Position numbers and translations under genes: made by a program
The notes under the pieces: generated by a model
The model's input: the letters and a program-made list of their open reading frames with translations, nothing else
Told to the model about the DNA's origin: nothing
The model's database searches: none
Shown here: positions 42,576 through 50,435 of the stretch, piece after piece
Layout: each line of letters opens with the position of its first letter
Numbering within the stretch: position 1 is the first letter of the stretch
Assembly: GCF_040438885.1 (NCBI RefSeq)
Contig: NZ_CP159218.1
Coordinates: forward strand, 682,001-746,000
Reading direction: 5' to 3'
Length of the DNA stretch: 64,000 bases
Source: Nakamurella sp. A5-74
Lineage (GTDB): Bacteria > Actinomycetota > Actinomycetes > Mycobacteriales > Nakamurellaceae

Positions 42576-43862
42576 ATGACGATCAACTCTTTCGAGATCG
42601 ACGAGCTGCACGCGGTCGAGATCCTCGATTCCCGCGGCCGACCCACGCTCGCCATCACCGCCACCCTCGGGGACGGCACCAGTGCTCGCGCCGGTGTCCC
42701 GTCCGGGGCATCAACGGGGACGGCCGAGGCCGTCGAGCTCCGCGACGGTGACCAGGCCCGGTACGCGGGGGCCGGGGTGCTGACAGCAGTCGGGAACGTG
42801 AACGGACCTCTGCAGGCAGCGGTGGCCGGTCACCGTTTCACCTCCCCGACCGACGTCGACGACGTTCTGCGAGCCACGGACGGCACCGGGAACAAGGCCC
42901 GGCTCGGAGCGAACGCGATCATCGGGATATCAATGGCGGTGCACCGCGCCTGCGCGGCGGCCCGCGGGGTCCAGCTGTGGCAGGCACTGACACCGACCGG
43001 GGTGACCCCCCGGCTGCCGGTCCCGCACTTCAACGTGGTGAACGGCGGTGCCCACGCACCGAACAGCCTCGACTTCCAGGAGTTCATGATCGCCCCGCTC
43101 GGGGCTCCCAGCTTTCCGGAGGCGGTCCGCGCCGGCGCAGAGATCTACGCGGCGCTCAGGAAGCGCCTGATGGCCGCAGGATTCGCCACCGGACTGGGTG
43201 ACGAGGGCGGCTTCGCACCCGACATCACCTCGCCGGAGGAGGTTCTGACCCTGCTGGTCGCGTCGATCCTCGACGCCGGGTACAGCCCTGGTCGGGACGG
43301 AGTGGCCATCGCCATGGATCCGGCGGCCAGCGAGTTCCACCACGACGGCACCTACCGGGTGGCCGGGCAGTCACTGTCGGGCACCGACATGATCGACCGC
43401 TACGAGCAGATCATCACCGACTTCCCGGTGTGGAGCATCGAGGACGGAGTCGCCGAGGACGACCAGGACGGCTGGATCGCGCTGACTGCCCGACTGGGTG
43501 AGCGGGTCCAACTCGTCGGCGACGACAACTTCGTCACCAACCCGGCCATCATCGCCGACGCCATCGCCCACCACGTCGGCAACGCCGCCCTGATCAAGGT
43601 CAACCAGATCGGCACCGTGTCGGAAACCCAGCAGGCCATGCAGATCTGCCGTCAGGCCGGCTACGCGGCCATGGTGTCCCACCGCTCCGGGGAGACAGAC
43701 GACACCTTCATCGCGGATCTCGCGGTCGGCTCGGGATGCGGCCAAATCAAGACGGGGGCCCCGGCCCGGGGTGAACGCGTCGCCAAGTACAACCGTCTGC
43801 TGGCCATCGCCGACGCGCAGCCCGACATGGCGTTCGGCATCGGCGGCACGACCCGGGGATGA
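42576..43862 (+). CDS. eno: Enolase paralogue in the fluoride-responsive operon
   Basis: A 428-aa enolase converting 2-phosphoglycerate to phosphoenolpyruvate. Catalytic and metal residues are present: PSGASTGTAEAVELRDG, GLGDEGGFAPD (Glu general acid/base), MDPAASEF (metal Asp), SIEDG, VGDDNFVTN, ALIKVNQIGT (catalytic Lys), SHRSGETDD and GQIKTGAPARGER. Small departures from the housekeeping type (DDNF for DDLF, DPAASEF) suggest a diverged paralogue. Fluoride with phosphate is a classical enolase inhibitor, so a spare enzyme beside fluoride channels is probably there to keep glycolysis running. It overlaps the mutase gene by ATGA. Confidence 0.93.
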   Translation: MTINSFEIDELHAVEILDSRGRPTLAITATLGDGTSARAGVPSGASTGTAEAVELRDGDQARYAGAGVLTAVGNVNGPLQAAVAGHRFTSPTDVDDVLRATDGTGNKARLGANAIIGISMAVHRACAAARGVQLWQALTPTGVTPRLPVPHFNVVNGGAHAPNSLDFQEFMIAPLGAPSFPEAVRAGAEIYAALRKRLMAAGFATGLGDEGGFAPDITSPEEVLTLLVASILDAGYSPGRDGVAIAMDPAASEFHHDGTYRVAGQSLSGTDMIDRYEQIITDFPVWSIEDGVAEDDQDGWIALTARLGERVQLVGDDNFVTNPAIIADAIAHHVGNAALIKVNQIGTVSETQQAMQICRQAGYAAMVSHRSGETDDTFIADLAVGSGCGQIKTGAPARGERVAKYNRLLAIADAQPDMAFGIGGTTRG

Positions 43863-44632
43863 ACGCGCGATCCGCACGCCGGGTGGGAGACGGCAGCGTC
43901 ATCCTGCTCCGCCACGGTGAGAGCACCGGGAACGCTGCCGATGAGTTCACCGGCTGGCGGGATGTCCCACTCACCCGGCGGGGGCGCGCCGAAGCCAGGA
44001 ACGCCGGACAGCTGCTGTCCCGGCACGGTATCCGGCCTGACACCGTGCACACCTCGGTGCTGGCCCGCGCCATCGACACCGCCACCCTCGTCCTTGCCCA
44101 GCTCGACTTCAGCTCGCAGCCCCGCCGGGCCTCCTGGCGGCTGAACGAAAGGCACTACGGAGCGCTGCAGGGCCAGCTGAAGGCAGACGTGCGGGCAGAG
44201 GTCGGCCACGACACCTACCTCCGGTGGAGGCGCTCCTACACCGGTACCCCACCGCCGCTCGCCGTCTCCGACCCCGCCCATCCGGCCCGCGATCAGCTGT
44301 ATGCGGCGATCCCGCCGGACGCCCTGCCGGGCACGGAGTCCCTGGCCGACGTGACCCGCAGGCTGCTACCCCACTGGCACGACGTCATCGCCGCCGACAT
44401 CGCCGTGGGGGCCACCCCTTTGGTCGTGGCCCACGGCAACTCTCTCCGCGCCCTCGTCATGCACCTCGACGATCTGAGCCCCGTCGAAATCGAGGACCTC
44501 AACCTGCCGACCGGAATACCGCTGCGCTACGACCTGAGCCACTGGCGACCGCGCAACCCGGGCGGCACCTACCTCGACCCCGCAGCTGCGGAAGCCGGCA
44601 TCACCGCCGTGGTAGCGCAGGACGGAACCTGA
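43859..44632 (+). CDS. gpmA: Phosphoglycerate mutase (histidine-phosphatase type) in the fluoride operon
   Basis: A 257-aa 2,3-bisphosphoglycerate-dependent phosphoglycerate mutase: VILLRHGESTGN (catalytic His), DEFTGWRDVPLTRRG, LNERHYGALQGQLK and PLVVAHGNSLRALVMHLD with PTGIPLRYDL near the end. It supplies the step before enolase. Its ATG overlaps the enolase stop, so the two glycolytic enzymes are made together under the fluoride riboswitch. Confidence 0.92.
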   Translation: MNARSARRVGDGSVILLRHGESTGNAADEFTGWRDVPLTRRGRAEARNAGQLLSRHGIRPDTVHTSVLARAIDTATLVLAQLDFSSQPRRASWRLNERHYGALQGQLKADVRAEVGHDTYLRWRRSYTGTPPPLAVSDPAHPARDQLYAAIPPDALPGTESLADVTRRLLPHWHDVIAADIAVGATPLVVAHGNSLRALVMHLDDLSPVEIEDLNLPTGIPLRYDLSHWRPRNPGGTYLDPAAAEAGITAVVAQDGT

Positions 44633-44670
44633 ACGGTCTTGACGGGCAAGGGAAAAGGAAGTGATCGACC

Positions 44671-44904
44671 ATGTGGGCCGTACTCGGCATGTGCGTCATC
44701 GCGGTCACGATCTTCACCGCCGGATTCCTCATCGGTCAGCGATCGGTCGGCGTCGTCGACAGGCAACGAATCCACCCACCCGACAACGGTGCCCCCATGG
44801 CATCCCGAACACCCACACGATCACAGCGGATAGCTGTCACCCTCGACGTTCTCTGGCCCCGCCAGTCCGCTCACGCCGCAGGAACCCGGCACCAGCTCTA
44901 CTGA
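44671..44904 (+). CDS. Small single-pass membrane protein at the end of the fluoride operon
   Basis: A 77-aa ORF with an N-terminal membrane helix (VLGMCVIAVTIFTAGFLIGQ), then a basic Pro/Arg-rich tail (RQRIHPPDNG, TRSQRIAVTLDVLWPRQ). The ATG at 44671 follows GGAAAAGGAAG by 10 bases, and the gene starts 38 bases after gpmA. No family is recognised. Confidence 0.55.
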   Translation: MWAVLGMCVIAVTIFTAGFLIGQRSVGVVDRQRIHPPDNGAPMASRTPTRSQRIAVTLDVLWPRQSAHAAGTRHQLY

Positions 44905-44995
44905 TCACCGGGCTGCGGCTGCGGGACTGTCCTGAAACGGTGTTTTCCGGCCTGACACGCTGAGTGGCTGCTCGGTGGGAACGGCTGGGTGTGAC

Positions 44996-45125
44996 TGGTG
45001 CTGCCGGAGTGAAAGTGTTGCGGAAGTGGTGTCCGCTTTACAACGTCTCACAACCTCGAAAACCATGCGGACACGGGAAGCTTTACAACGCAAGGCCAAT
45101 GGCACGGAAACGATCGTTTCCGTGC
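44996..45125 (+). repeat. Dispersed intergenic repeat, copy F, ending in a 24-bp palindrome
   Basis: Outer 8-bp stem GTGTCCGC (45029-45036)/GCGGACAC (45067-45074), central TTTACAACGTCTCACAACCT as in copy D, right part GGGAAGCTTTACAAC as in copy B. The terminal block is a perfect 24-bp palindrome (45102-45125) centred on AAACGATCGTTT. It lies 72 bases before an arsR-family gene. Confidence 0.88.
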
Positions 45126-45196
45126 GTAGGTCGGTTGTCTCGGGGAGACGCCGTCTGATCAGCTCGGTCCGATAACGAGCGGCACCGTGCAATAAT

Positions 45197-45568
45197 ATGC
45201 GCATGGATGCAGCTAAGCAGTTTTCTGGGCGTGAAGCGGACAGTCAATACGTTGAGTTGGCGGTCGAGGTGTTCTCGATGCTCGCCGACGCCACCCGGGT
45301 GCGGCTGATCCTGGCGCTGCGGGATGAGGAGATGCCGGTCAATCAACTCGCCGAGATCGTCGAGAAGTCACCGGCGGCGGTATCGCAGCATCTGGCGAAA
45401 CTGCGGCTGGCCCGGTTCGTCACCACCCGCCAGGAGGGGACGCGGGTGTTCTATCGCTTGGCGAACGAGCATGCGAGCCAGCTGGTGTCCGACGCGATCT
45501 TCCAGGCCGAACACTCCCTGGACGGCACCCCCCGGCACCATCATCAGCCGGATGAGGCATCGGCGTGA
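45197..45568 (+). CDS. ArsR/SmtB-family metal-responsive regulator
   Basis: A 123-aa winged-helix repressor: VFSMLADATRVRLILALRD, recognition helix EIVEKSPAAVSQHLAKLRLA, and a His-rich C-terminal tail (HASQLVSDAIFQAEH and RHHHQPDE) like the alpha5 metal site of zinc/nickel/cobalt sensors. ATG 45197 or 45203 is possible; both lie on an ATGCGCAT palindrome (45197-45204) preceded by AATAAT (45191-45196), so the promoter and operator overlap the start and the mRNA may be leaderless. It overlaps the CDF exporter gene (GTGA), its probable target. Confidence 0.9.
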   Translation: MRMDAAKQFSGREADSQYVELAVEVFSMLADATRVRLILALRDEEMPVNQLAEIVEKSPAAVSQHLAKLRLARFVTTRQEGTRVFYRLANEHASQLVSDAIFQAEHSLDGTPRHHHQPDEASA

Positions 45569-45991
45569 GCACACCCGAGCTGGGCCACGGACACGACCAC
45601 GCTGAGCACGACCATCCTCATGGCCACGATGACCACGGGCACTCGCACGGGCCCGGCGGTCACCAGCATCCAACGGGGATCAAGGGCTTTGTCCTGTCGA
45701 TCTTCAAGCCGCACAGTCACGACTCCGCCGACTCGATCGATGACGCGTTGGAGTCGAATGCGGCGGGGGATCCGGGCGGTCAAAATCAGCCTGGTGGCCC
45801 TAGGTGTCACCGCCTTCGCACAGTTGGTGGTGGTCATCCTCACCGGCTCTGTCGCGCTGCTGGCCGATACGATCCACAACTTCTCCGATGCGCTGACTGC
45901 GGTGCCGTTGTGGATCGCGTTCGTCCTGGCCAGACGCAAACCCACGCGCCGCTACACCTACGGCTACGGACGCGCGGAGGATCCGGCCTAG
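45565..45991 (+). pseudogene. Cation diffusion facilitator (CDF) metal exporter, frameshifted and truncated
   Basis: GTG 45565 starts a His/Asp-rich N-terminus (GHGHDHAEHDHPHGHDDHGH) typical of zinc CDF exporters, then FVLSIFKPHSHDSADSIDDA. After a GGGGG run (45765-45769) the homology continues one base on: GIRAVKISLVALGVTAFAQL, ALLADTIHNFSDALTAVPLW with the metal-binding HNFSD, and TYGYGRAEDPA followed by a stop at 45991. Most of the membrane and C-terminal cytoplasmic domains are gone. The sensor remains but its exporter is broken. Confidence 0.85.
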
Positions 45992-46206
45992 GCCCCTGTG
46001 TTACCCCACAGCACAGCAAAACCTCGCTCGACCTCCGGGTGCCGCCGGATCACCCAATATGCCCGCCGCCGGACCGGTATGGCCTCGGACTCGGGACCCC
46101 CCGACGAAGCGCACTCGATGCCGACCCCCGCAATTGGCGACGAACTCGGCCTGCGCCGTGCATGGAGCCGGGCCAGGTGTCGCGAACCCACTGCTGGTAC
46201 TTGATG
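45992..46206. other. Intergenic stretch after the truncated CDF gene
   Basis: About 215 bases following the premature CDF stop. No sequence resembling the missing CDF parts and no other convincing gene is visible, so the remainder of the exporter is lost rather than displaced. Confidence 0.5.
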
Positions 46207-46506
46207 TCAACACCAGGTGTAGGTGAGGCGTTGCCGGGCCGACCGTTCCAGCAGTTCGGCGAGGGCTCCGGGCGGTACCTGTCCTTCCAGGTCGGTTAGA
46301 CAGGCGCGCACCACGTCGACGATCATCGGCAGCGGGTGCTGCCCGTGGAATTCGCGGAACAGTAGTTCGACTACAACGGCGTAGCTGAACTCGGTCACCA
46401 GGTGTTGTGCGCTTTCCAGTGAGCTGCGGTGATGGTCGCCGCTGTTCCGCCTTTCCGGGAGATGCGGGGATCCGCGGCTGACGATCCCGGCCTCCAAGAG
46501 GTTCAC
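46207..46506 (-). CDS. Small protein with three-helix-bundle-like region
   Basis: A 99-aa ORF. The C-terminal half, VVVELLFREFHGQHPLPMIV and VRACLTDLEGQVPPGALAEL with ERSARQRL, resembles the actinobacterial three-helix bundle dimerisation domain (V-x-L-x-x-F ... V-E-R-AAR-x-L). The N-terminus to about residue 35 looks unstructured. It is transcribed toward the CDF remnant and stands apart from the sortase cluster. Function unknown. Confidence 0.55.
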   Translation of the reverse strand: MNLLEAGIVSRGSPHLPERRNSGDHHRSSLESAQHLVTEFSYAVVVELLFREFHGQHPLPMIVDVVRACLTDLEGQVPPGALAELLERSARQRLTYTWC

Positions 46507-46702
46507 TGCGACGCCCTGGTTCGGTCAAGCCGGGAACGGACCCCGAATGAGACCGGACGCGAAGACACCGCCGCTGGGGGCCGGTCCGACGGGGCGGCAG
46601 GAACCTTCGGCCCCTACTCCCGCGGGGGTCTTCCGAGGCCTTCTGCGAGATCAAGCGATGACGATCCGGCACCTCTGGTTCTGTTTCGAGGGTCGGGACC
46701 GG

Positions 46703-47557
46703 TCAGGTGGCCGGGCGGCGGGCTGTCAAAGTGGCGTAGGCGACGATGTTGCTTTCGTAGCTTCCGGCAGCCGGGTCGAAGGCTCCGCCGCAGGTGATCA
46801 GACGTAGACCCGGGTGGTGGATGGCGCCGTAGACCGCGGAGGAGGGGAACGCGGACTTTGGGTATGCCACAACCTTGTCGACGGTGAAGACGGCGACGAC
46901 CCGGTCGGTGAGGGTGACTTCTACGGTGGCGCCGGGTTGCAGGGCCCCGAGTTTGAAGAAGACGCCCGGCCCGTATTTGACGGAGTCGACGTGCCCAAGG
47001 ATCACGGTCGGGCCGATCTGTCCCGGCGTCGGCGAGTACTTGTACCAACCGGCCTTGGAATCCGGGTCGTCCAACGGCGGCACCTCAATGGATTTGTCGG
47101 GGTTCAGTCCAAGCTGCACCAGGGTGGACTGCACACCTATCGAGGGGATGGTGATCGCCAACGGAGCCGAGGCGGCGAGCACCAGCGGCGCAGTCGGCGT
47201 GGGTGTGCTGGATGCCGTCGGTGGCCCTGCCAGAGTCGGTCGGGTCGGCGTTGGCTTCGGCCGGGGAGAACTCGATGCGCCCGTGCCGGTGCGGGTGCCG
47301 GGCGCTTGCGCCGTCGCTTTCTTGGTGATGGTGATTGTGGTCGGGGCTGGGGCGGGGTTCGCTTGGGCGGCGGTGGGTTGCGGCGCATGTTGCTGCCCGG
47401 CCAAGGCGCCACCAATTGCGGCGCCACCGACACCGGCCAACACGACGGCGATGACCCACCACAGGGTCAGCAGACGGAAAACGGTCGAAGCGGCGCCCTT
47501 GATATGTGTCACGCGGCCGGCGGACCTTTCAGGACCATTGCGCTTGCGCGACAGCAC
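46703..47557 (-). CDS. Class F sortase
   Basis: A 284-aa sortase with an N-terminal membrane anchor (about residues 28-52, VFRLLTLWWVIAVVLAGVGG), a Pro/Thr/Ala-rich stalk to about 125, and the transpeptidase domain: ITIPSIGVQSTLVQLGL, catalytic His in TVILGHVDSVKYGP, and catalytic Cys in GLRLITCGGAFD, followed by IVAYATL. Sortases attach surface proteins to the cell wall or polymerise them. Upstream genes for a DUF4331 protein with a C-terminal anchor suggest its substrate. The start overlaps the upstream gene. Confidence 0.92.
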   Translation of the reverse strand: MLSRKRNGPERSAGRVTHIKGAASTVFRLLTLWWVIAVVLAGVGGAAIGGALAGQQHAPQPTAAQANPAPAPTTITITKKATAQAPGTRTGTGASSSPRPKPTPTRPTLAGPPTASSTPTPTAPLVLAASAPLAITIPSIGVQSTLVQLGLNPDKSIEVPPLDDPDSKAGWYKYSPTPGQIGPTVILGHVDSVKYGPGVFFKLGALQPGATVEVTLTDRVVAVFTVDKVVAYPKSAFPSSAVYGAIHHPGLRLITCGGAFDPAAGSYESNIVAYATLTARRPAT

Positions 47558-47864
47558 CGCCGGTGATGGTGACCTCCAGGGCGGGTTGTCCGTCCGGTCG
47601 CCACAGCGTGTAACTGCCGGCGTGCAAAGCGGGGTAGATGGCGGCGTAGCGGGTGCCGCCGCTGCCGCGGCGTTCCCTCACTGCGACGTGGGTGCGGTGG
47701 TGGGTGTCGTCCCCGGTGGGGCTGATTTCGATCTCGACGCCGAGCATCTCGGCGGACGTGTGCAGGACCAATGCGCCGATGTCTCCGCCGATGTCCAGCA
47801 TGACGCTGCCGTCGCGGCTGGGTCCCAACTGGTTCTGTTCAGACATCTGATTTTGTTCGGTCAT
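47529..47864 (-). CDS. Hypothetical protein in the sortase cluster
   Basis: A 111-aa protein with a predicted beta-sandwich pattern: GSVMLDIGGDIGALVLHTSA, MLGVEIEISPTGD, HRTHVAVRERRGSGGTRYAA and AGSYTLWRPDGQPALEVTI. No signal peptide or membrane segment. Similar short proteins are often encoded next to class F sortases and DUF4331 proteins, from memory. It overlaps the sortase gene by 29 bases and follows DUF4331 by 112 bases, so it is probably in the same transcript. Role unknown. Confidence 0.65.
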   Translation of the reverse strand: MTEQNQMSEQNQLGPSRDGSVMLDIGGDIGALVLHTSAEMLGVEIEISPTGDDTHHRTHVAVRERRGSGGTRYAAIYPALHAGSYTLWRPDGQPALEVTITGGAVAQAQWS

Positions 47865-47976
47865 CGCTTGTTTCTCTGCTCCAAACAGGGTTCGGTGTCC
47901 AAGGGCGGCTGGGCAAGGGAGCCGACTGCGGGCGGCCCGCCGACGCTGTCGGCGTCAACGGCCCGCCCGCTGTCGT

Positions 47977-49581
47977 TCATGACGTCTGGCCGGCGGGCTC
48001 CTCTGAGGGTGCGGGGTGGCGCGGCCGGGTCGCTGCGATGGTGCCGGCGACGGCCGCCCCGACCAGGGCTGCCCCACCGGCGATGAGCCCGCCCTTATCT
48101 TGGACGCCGGCGGTGCCGCCGCCGCCGGTGTCGACTCCGCCGACCGGGATCGGCATGTCACCCAGGTCAGCGGCCGGGGTGTTGACGCCGGGGTTGTGGT
48201 AGCCGCCGTGCGGGGTGCCCAGGTACGGAAAGGTCGGCAGGTAGTGGACGGTGTTCCCGGCGGTCACGTCGGTGTTGCTGGAGGCGATGCCCTGGGTGAC
48301 CGCGCCGGCCGCCTTGTCCGGGGTGTAACTCTTGTCGACCAGCGCATAGGTGGTTCCGGCCAGCGCGCGCAGTTCGATGGTGACAACGTCGTCGAAGACT
48401 CGGCGGCCGTTGGGATATCCGGCCGGGTCCATCCCGATCAGGCCGAGGTTGCTGGGATTGTCGGTGGTCGGCGGAATCGCCATGTTCAACCGCACCAGGT
48501 CAGCCTGCGTCGGCCCGGTGTAGTTCTGGAAACCAGGGACGACACCGGCGGGAAGGCCGGTGAGGAAGATCGCGAGCAGATCAGCGCGGGGCTTACCGGA
48601 GTCGTTCAGCGCGGCCAGGTTCGGGAACACCTCCGGATACAACACCGGCAGCAGGTGGGACAGCTCCGGGGCGGCGACGTTCGAGGCGAACTGCTTGTCC
48701 TCGGCCGGTTTCTGCGAGTTGAAGAAGTCCTTCTTGGGGATCGGGATCAAAACCTCGTTGAACAACGGGTTGGCCAGCCGGGACACCTGCACCCAGGGGC
48801 CGCTGTTGACGATCGTGCCGTCCGCCTCGTACATCTTCGACCGTTGCCGGCTGGCCGAGGCGTACACGCCGATGACCGAGCCCTGCTTGGTCGCGTCCGT
48901 CGGGGCAGCGCCGTCGGCGGTCAGGTCCGTCTTGGGTACCTGCAGGATGATGGAGTGAACGTTCTTCGTCGCCAGCCCGTTGACGCCCGGGGCCTGCGGC
49001 ATCTGCGACCCGACGTGCAGATTCTGGAACGGCCGCAGATTGCCCAGGTCGAAGATCGCGCCGACGTCGACGTAGAAGCCTTCGGCCCGTTGCCCGGTGT
49101 ACAGGGTGCGGCCGCCGGGCAGGTTGTGAATCGCCGCGCTCGCCAGCGCAGCGAAGTCAGGGGTCGACAGCGGCCCGATGTTGCACGGCGGGCACGCCAA
49201 ATCACTGCCCAGCACCTCACTCTTCCCGTCCGCGACGCGGGTGATCGAGCCGAACTGGCGGCGGTTCCAGTTCTTGCTATCCAGAGATTCGATAGGCCCC
49301 ACGTTGTACAAAAACGTGTTCGGAAGCTTGTAGACGGTGTGGAACTTGAACTGGTAGGTGACGTTCGGGATGCCGTCGCCGTCGTTGTCGATGTGGATCT
49401 CGTACAAGACGTCGTCGCCGAACTCGAAGAAGTTCGGGCCGCCGGCCGGGTCCTCCAGCGGCACGAAGTTCGCGATCAGCGTGACGGTGTCGGGCTTGTC
49501 CGGACTGACGAACGCGTACACGTCGGTGTTGTCCGCGGCCGGGTCACCGGAAATTCCAGGAGCCTCTTTGTGAGATGACAT
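47977..49581 (-). CDS. DUF4331 surface protein with a C-terminal sorting-like tail
   Basis: A 534-aa DUF4331 protein: MSSHKEAPGISGDPAADNTD opens it, then FVSPDKPDTVTLIANFVPLE and further beta-rich repeats to about residue 480. The tail has GGVDTGGGGTAG (about 481-492), one membrane segment (GGLIAGGAALVGAAVAGTIA, 497-516) and Arg residues, which is the layout of a cell-wall sorting signal with an unusual motif. No N-terminal signal peptide is evident. The adjacent class F sortase is the likely processing enzyme. DUF4331 has no known biochemical activity. Confidence 0.88.
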   Translation of the reverse strand: MSSHKEAPGISGDPAADNTDVYAFVSPDKPDTVTLIANFVPLEDPAGGPNFFEFGDDVLYEIHIDNDGDGIPNVTYQFKFHTVYKLPNTFLYNVGPIESLDSKNWNRRQFGSITRVADGKSEVLGSDLACPPCNIGPLSTPDFAALASAAIHNLPGGRTLYTGQRAEGFYVDVGAIFDLGNLRPFQNLHVGSQMPQAPGVNGLATKNVHSIILQVPKTDLTADGAAPTDATKQGSVIGVYASASRQRSKMYEADGTIVNSGPWVQVSRLANPLFNEVLIPIPKKDFFNSQKPAEDKQFASNVAAPELSHLLPVLYPEVFPNLAALNDSGKPRADLLAIFLTGLPAGVVPGFQNYTGPTQADLVRLNMAIPPTTDNPSNLGLIGMDPAGYPNGRRVFDDVVTIELRALAGTTYALVDKSYTPDKAAGAVTQGIASSNTDVTAGNTVHYLPTFPYLGTPHGGYHNPGVNTPAADLGDMPIPVGGVDTGGGGTAGVQDKGGLIAGGAALVGAAVAGTIAATRPRHPAPSEEPAGQTS

Positions 49582-49614
49582 GCCTTACCTCTCCAACGGT
49601 GGAATGGGAAACCT

Positions 49615-49941
49615 TCAGGCGTTCTTGGCGGAACCGGCGATGCGGGCCAGCCGGGAAGCCAACTCTGCGTCCCTGTACACCACCTCCCGCTCACCGACCA
49701 TCACGACGATCTCACCGCTGCGATGATCTTTGACATAAGCGATGAAAGGCTGGTCCGGCAGCGCTCCGACAGCCTCCGGATGGACAGCCGCGCCCGGATG
49801 AACGGCCGCGCGGGCCGGGGGCTGCGCCGAAGCCACCCCCGACATCAGCGCGGGAGTGAACGCGGCACCGACCGCGACTGCCCCCAACGCGCCATGTTGC
49901 AGGAACCTACGGCGAGACCGATCAGCCACGGCATTCTCCAT
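49615..49941 (-). CDS. Tat-exported small protein, first gene of the sortase cluster
   Basis: A 108-aa protein with a twin-arginine signal (DRSRRRFLQHGALGAVAVGA, cleavage probably after ASAQ near residue 40). The mature part has AAVHPGAAVHPEAVGALPDQ then PFIAYVKDHRSGEIVVMVGE and an amphipathic C-terminal helix (AELASRLARIAG). It resembles small secreted proteins of unknown function. It ends 33 bases before the DUF4331 gene, so the two likely share a transcript. Confidence 0.7.
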   Translation of the reverse strand: MENAVADRSRRRFLQHGALGAVAVGAAFTPALMSGVASAQPPARAAVHPGAAVHPEAVGALPDQPFIAYVKDHRSGEIVVMVGEREVVYRDAELASRLARIAGSAKNA

Positions 49942-50213
49942 TCAGGAACAAACCGGCTCCTCCGGCAGTGTCCGGAAGAGGTCACACAGCGCTACCCGCG
50001 GGCGGCTCACCACCACCCCACCACGCAGGTCCGGGTCCGCCTAGCTCAACCCGCCAAAGAGTACGCCCCCAACCACGAACAACCGCACTACCGGTACCCC
50101 AAACCGTTACAGAAGCACCATCACCAGCCGTTACCTGCGGGGTGATGCCCGAAGGCTGCCATCATCGGTGAACACGCGAACGCGAAGCCGGCAGCGACGG
50201 TCGCGGCGGGCGC

Positions 50214-50366
50214 TTACTGGTTGGGCGGCTCTTCGTCGTCGGCGGTTCGGTCCGCCGCGCTCGCTTCATCGCCGTCCATCCCGGCCTGGTGGTTGGACCC
50301 TGAATCAGCATCCCGGATCGCGGCTGCCACCCGTTCCTGCGTTTCGTCGCTGGACGATTCCGTCAT
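50214..50366 (-). CDS. Small acidic, disordered protein 1 (50 aa)
   Basis: ATG 50366 is preceded by AAGGAG at ideal spacing and reads 50 codons to a TAA. The product starts MTESSSDETQERVAAAIRDA and is rich in Asp, Glu, Ser and Ala with no hydrophobic core, ending DDEEPPNQ. Its size and composition match the neighbouring small ORF. The strong ribosome site makes it likely to be real. Function unknown. Confidence 0.6.
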   Translation of the reverse strand: MTESSSDETQERVAAAIRDADSGSNHQAGMDGDEASAADRTADDEEPPNQ

Positions 50367-50435
50367 GGTGCACTCCTTCGGGTTGGACCCTGTCGACCTC
50401 GGGTCGGAAGCTGTCGGACAACGTGAACCGGCACC

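Noticed and set aside
14897-45125. The dispersed repeats as integron attC sites
   Set aside because: Same orientation and paired inverted repeats resemble attC, but no integrase gene is present, intervals are 2-14 kb with genes on both strands, and the GTTRRRY/RYYYAAC core sites are not seen.
16853-45125. A conserved minus-strand peptide (RKADTTSATLSLRHH-like) within repeats B, D and F as a real small protein
   Set aside because: The conservation is explained by DNA identity of the repeat; there is no shared start codon or ribosome site, and other copies break the frame.
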